Below, one piece after another: positions 6,540 through 7,626 of a stretch of DNA of 7,626 nt (its first letter is position 1; each line of letters starts with the position of its first letter). This stretch comes from Nitrospirota bacterium. Its GTDB lineage: Bacteria > Nitrospirota > Nitrospiria > SBBL01 > Manganitrophaceae. The translations under genes were made by a program, and so were the position numbers. The notes under the pieces were generated by a model. That model was not told where the DNA came from and made no database searches. It saw nothing but the letters and a program-made list of their open reading frames with translations. The DNA lies in assembly GCA_023248505.1 (NCBI GenBank), contig JAHFEM010000073.1, positions 1 through 7,626 of the forward strand. Direction: 5' to 3'.

Positions 6540-6896
6540 TTAACGGGGCCAGGCCGTATCGAACTCCCGCGCGTCGAAGCCGACGGTGACCCGTTTCCCG
6601 TCGGTGACGATCGGCCGCTTGATCAGCCGGCCGTTCCTCGCCAAGATTCGAATGATTTCTTCCTGCGACAGTCGCTGGACCTTCTCCTTCATATTCTCTT
6701 CCCGGTATTGCACGCCGCTCCGATTGAGAAAATCGGTATACGGCCGTCCGCTCTTCGCGATGAGATCGGTTAACGTTTTCGCCGACGGCGGGTCGGTGGT
6801 AAGATCGATCTCTTTCAAGGGATGACCCAGGGCGGTCAGATGTTTTTTGGCCTTGACGCAGGTACTGCATTTTGCATAATGATAAAAGGTCAGCAT
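6540..6896 (-). CDS. Spx/ArsC-family thioredoxin-fold protein
   Basis: This 118-residue protein has the arsenate reductase/Spx/MgsR-like thioredoxin fold. It opens MLTFYHYAKCSTC with a CXXC pair at Cys10 and Cys13, the spacing seen in Spx, followed by 'KAKKHL'. Family landmarks are RPYTDFLNRSG (about 51-61) and 'LIKRPIVTDGKRVTVGFD' (about 91-108), including the conserved Arg-Pro-Ile. Classical glutaredoxin-coupled ArsC has a single catalytic Cys in this loop, so a CXXC argues for a general thiol or redox protein, and 'arsenate reductase' would be an over-call. ATG 6896 is chosen because GGAGAG (complement of 6905-6910) lies eight bases upstream. The open frame runs further upstream, but that extension has no family similarity and would cross the divergent promoter region. 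It is convergent with the hemerythrin genes and divergent from the NlpC/P60 gene. Confidence 0.88.
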   Translation of the reverse strand: MLTFYHYAKCSTCVKAKKHLTALGHPLKEIDLTTDPPSAKTLTDLIAKSGRPYTDFLNRSGVQYREENMKEKVQRLSQEEIIRILARNGRLIKRPIVTDGKRVTVGFDAREFDTAWPR

Positions 6897-6929
6897 CTTC
6901 TTGTCTCTCCGGTGTCGGGGGAGGACTAT

Positions 6930-6935
6930 ATCATA
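6930..6935 (-). promoter_or_regulatory. Possible -10 element for the Spx/ArsC-like gene
   Basis: On the minus strand this reads TATGAT (5 of 6 to TATAAT), about 20 bases before the GGAGAG ribosome binding site, a sensible distance for a short leader. No good -35 hexamer is seen at 16-18 bases upstream, so an activator or chance match is possible. Confidence 0.28.
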
Positions 6936-6963
6936 ACCCTTCCGCAAAGCCAAAGCGATTTGC

Positions 6964-6992
6964 TTGACAACGATCTTCAATCCGATTACTTT
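6964..6992 (+). promoter_or_regulatory. Promoter-like element for the NlpC/P60-EVE unit
   Basis: A perfect TTGACA (6964-6969) is followed by a 17-base spacer and TACTTT (6987-6992; weak, 3 of 6). The predicted transcript start is close to 7000, the first base of the chosen ATG, so the message could be leaderless. The same TTG could instead be read as an upstream start codon, which would make this coding; the lipoprotein signal argues against that. Confidence 0.33.
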
Positions 6993-6999
6993 TACCGGT

Positions 7000-7536
7000 A
7001 TGCGATGGGGAGCGCTCGGAATATTTCTCCTGATGCTGACCGGCTGTGCCGGGATTCGGGAAAGCGGACCGCCTGATCCGGTGATCACCGGTCATGGACC
7101 CGTTCGCGACCGTGTGGTGAAGACCGCTTATCGCTTCTTGGGAACGCCGTATCGATTCGGCGGGGCGACCCCGGAGGAGGGGTTTGACTGCAGCGGATAT
7201 GTCGCCTACGTCTTCTCCAAGTCGGTCGGGTTGGTCCTTCCTCACTACACCGGCGCGCAAATCAAAGAGGGCCGGCCGGTTCCGGGCGACCGGCTCCTCC
7301 CGGCCGATCTGGTCTTCTTCCGAATCAGTCATCGACAGCCGCTCCATGTCGGGATTTATTTGGGCGGGAACCGGTTCATTCATGCCCCGAGTCAGGATGG
7401 GGAGGTCAGCGTAGAACGGCTCGACCATCCGTACTGGAAGCCTCGCTATCGGACCGCGCGCCGGCTGCTTCCTCCGTTTATTAAAAAGGGAGAGGGCCGG
7501 CCGGCCCTGTTCTCCGCAATCGCCGGCAATTCCTGA
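7000..7536 (+). CDS. NlpC/P60 family lipoprotein, peptidoglycan endopeptidase
   Basis: This 178-residue predicted lipoprotein cysteine peptidase would cut peptide stems of peptidoglycan (family activity: D-glutamyl-diaminopimelate bonds). From ATG 7000 the N-terminus is MRW, a hydrophobic stretch and lipobox LTGC with Cys16; the next residue is Ala, so outer-membrane sorting is expected. The NlpC/P60 domain spans about 35-157: 'YRFLGTPYRFGG', catalytic Cys64 in FDCSGYV, catalytic His116 in LHVGIYLGG and third polar residue His128 in FIHAP. Small departures from the usual pattern are PADLVFF where GDLVFF is common and LPHYTGAQ where an Arg often follows LP. A TTG at 6964 would add 12 residues and give a poorer signal peptide; no clear Shine-Dalgarno precedes 7000. 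The tail after about 160 is not family-conserved. The EVE-domain gene starts 16 bases after its stop. Confidence 0.92.
   Translation: MRWGALGIFLLMLTGCAGIRESGPPDPVITGHGPVRDRVVKTAYRFLGTPYRFGGATPEEGFDCSGYVAYVFSKSVGLVLPHYTGAQIKEGRPVPGDRLLPADLVFFRISHRQPLHVGIYLGGNRFIHAPSQDGEVSVERLDHPYWKPRYRTARRLLPPFIKKGEGRPALFSAIAGNS
7493..7508. repeat. 16-base perfect palindrome in the 3' end of the NlpC/P60 gene
   Basis: AGGGCCGGCCGGCCCT is its own reverse complement and lies about 26 bases before the stop codon, in the non-conserved tail of the protein. It is pure G/C apart from its ends. It may be a cruciform or protein site, a translation or transcription pause, or compositional chance. Confidence 0.6.
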
Positions 7537-7552
7537 GTTCAAGGAGCATCGA

Positions 7553-7626
7553 ATGGCCCCTGAAAGACATTATTGGTTGATGAAGTCGGAACCGAGCACG
7601 TACTCCATCTCCGATTTGAAGGGGGA
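7553..7626 (+). CDS. EVE domain protein (3' end outside window)
   Basis: Only the first 24 residues are visible: MAPERHYWLMK, then SEPSTYSISDLKG. The pattern YWLMKSEP followed by YSI-DL is the hallmark of the EVE domain (formerly DUF55), a PUA-like fold of about 150 residues related to human thymocyte nuclear protein 1 and implicated in reading modified bases in nucleic acids. The ATG at 7553 is preceded by AAGGAG (7541-7546) at six bases, a strong start. It follows the NlpC/P60 gene by 16 bases and is probably co-transcribed with it. The gene runs off the right edge. Confidence 0.88.
   Translation, partial: MAPERHYWLMKSEPSTYSISDLKG

Noticed and set aside
6897..7088. N-terminal extension of the Spx/ArsC-like gene by 64 residues
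   Set aside because: The extension has no family similarity, covers the divergent promoter region and overlaps the lipoprotein gene start; ATG 6896 has a good ribosome binding site and gives the normal family length.
1..7626. Defence island, mobile element, CRISPR array, tRNA or rRNA
   Set aside because: No transposase, integrase, direct-repeat array, nuclease or toxin-antitoxin pair, and no structured RNA signature was seen on either strand.

Overview
The window is an ordinary-looking chromosomal segment from a Gram-negative bacterium of moderately high GC. It holds seven protein genes: five complete, one cut at the left edge and one cut at the right edge. A lipoprotein signal on a cell-wall hydrolase, a periplasmic solute-binding protein and a membrane hybrid histidine kinase indicate a diderm. 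The mix of genes (NMT1/SsuA-like binding protein with a hybrid kinase, a large B12-type radical SAM protein, HHE hemerythrins) would suit Nitrospirota or a deltaproteobacterial relative. That placement is an impression, since no rRNA or other marker is present.

Left part (1-3007, + strand): the C-terminal two thirds of a periplasmic ABC-type substrate-binding protein overlaps by ATGA the start of a 764-residue hybrid histidine kinase (TM, periplasmic sensor, TM, HAMP, PAS, HisKA, HATPase, REC). No permease or ATPase follows, so the pair looks like a ligand-sensing signalling unit rather than a transporter. Centre (3095-5338, + strand): a single 747-residue radical SAM protein with an N-terminal B12-binding-like region and a Cys-X4-Cys-X2-Cys cluster motif, apparently expressed from its own promoter.

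Right-centre (5373-6524): two tandem 144-residue HHE hemerythrin proteins. They align without gaps at about 47% identity by hand count, and each has its own strong ribosome binding site and a similar promoter-like element at a similar distance. An inverted repeat lies between them, and a strong bidirectional terminator separates the second from a convergent gene. Right part: a minus-strand Spx/ArsC-like thioredoxin-fold protein with a CXXC motif, then divergently an NlpC/P60 lipoprotein endopeptidase followed after 16 bases by the start of an EVE-domain protein.

The neighbourhood leans to environmental sensing and oxygen, redox or nitrosative stress, but the genes form several small transcription units rather than one pathway. 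I found no mobile element, CRISPR array, RNA gene or defence island. The best second-look items are the substrate-binding-protein/kinase pair, the duplicated hemerythrin gene-plus-promoter unit, and the radical SAM protein with its unusual cysteine spacing and long helical insertion.
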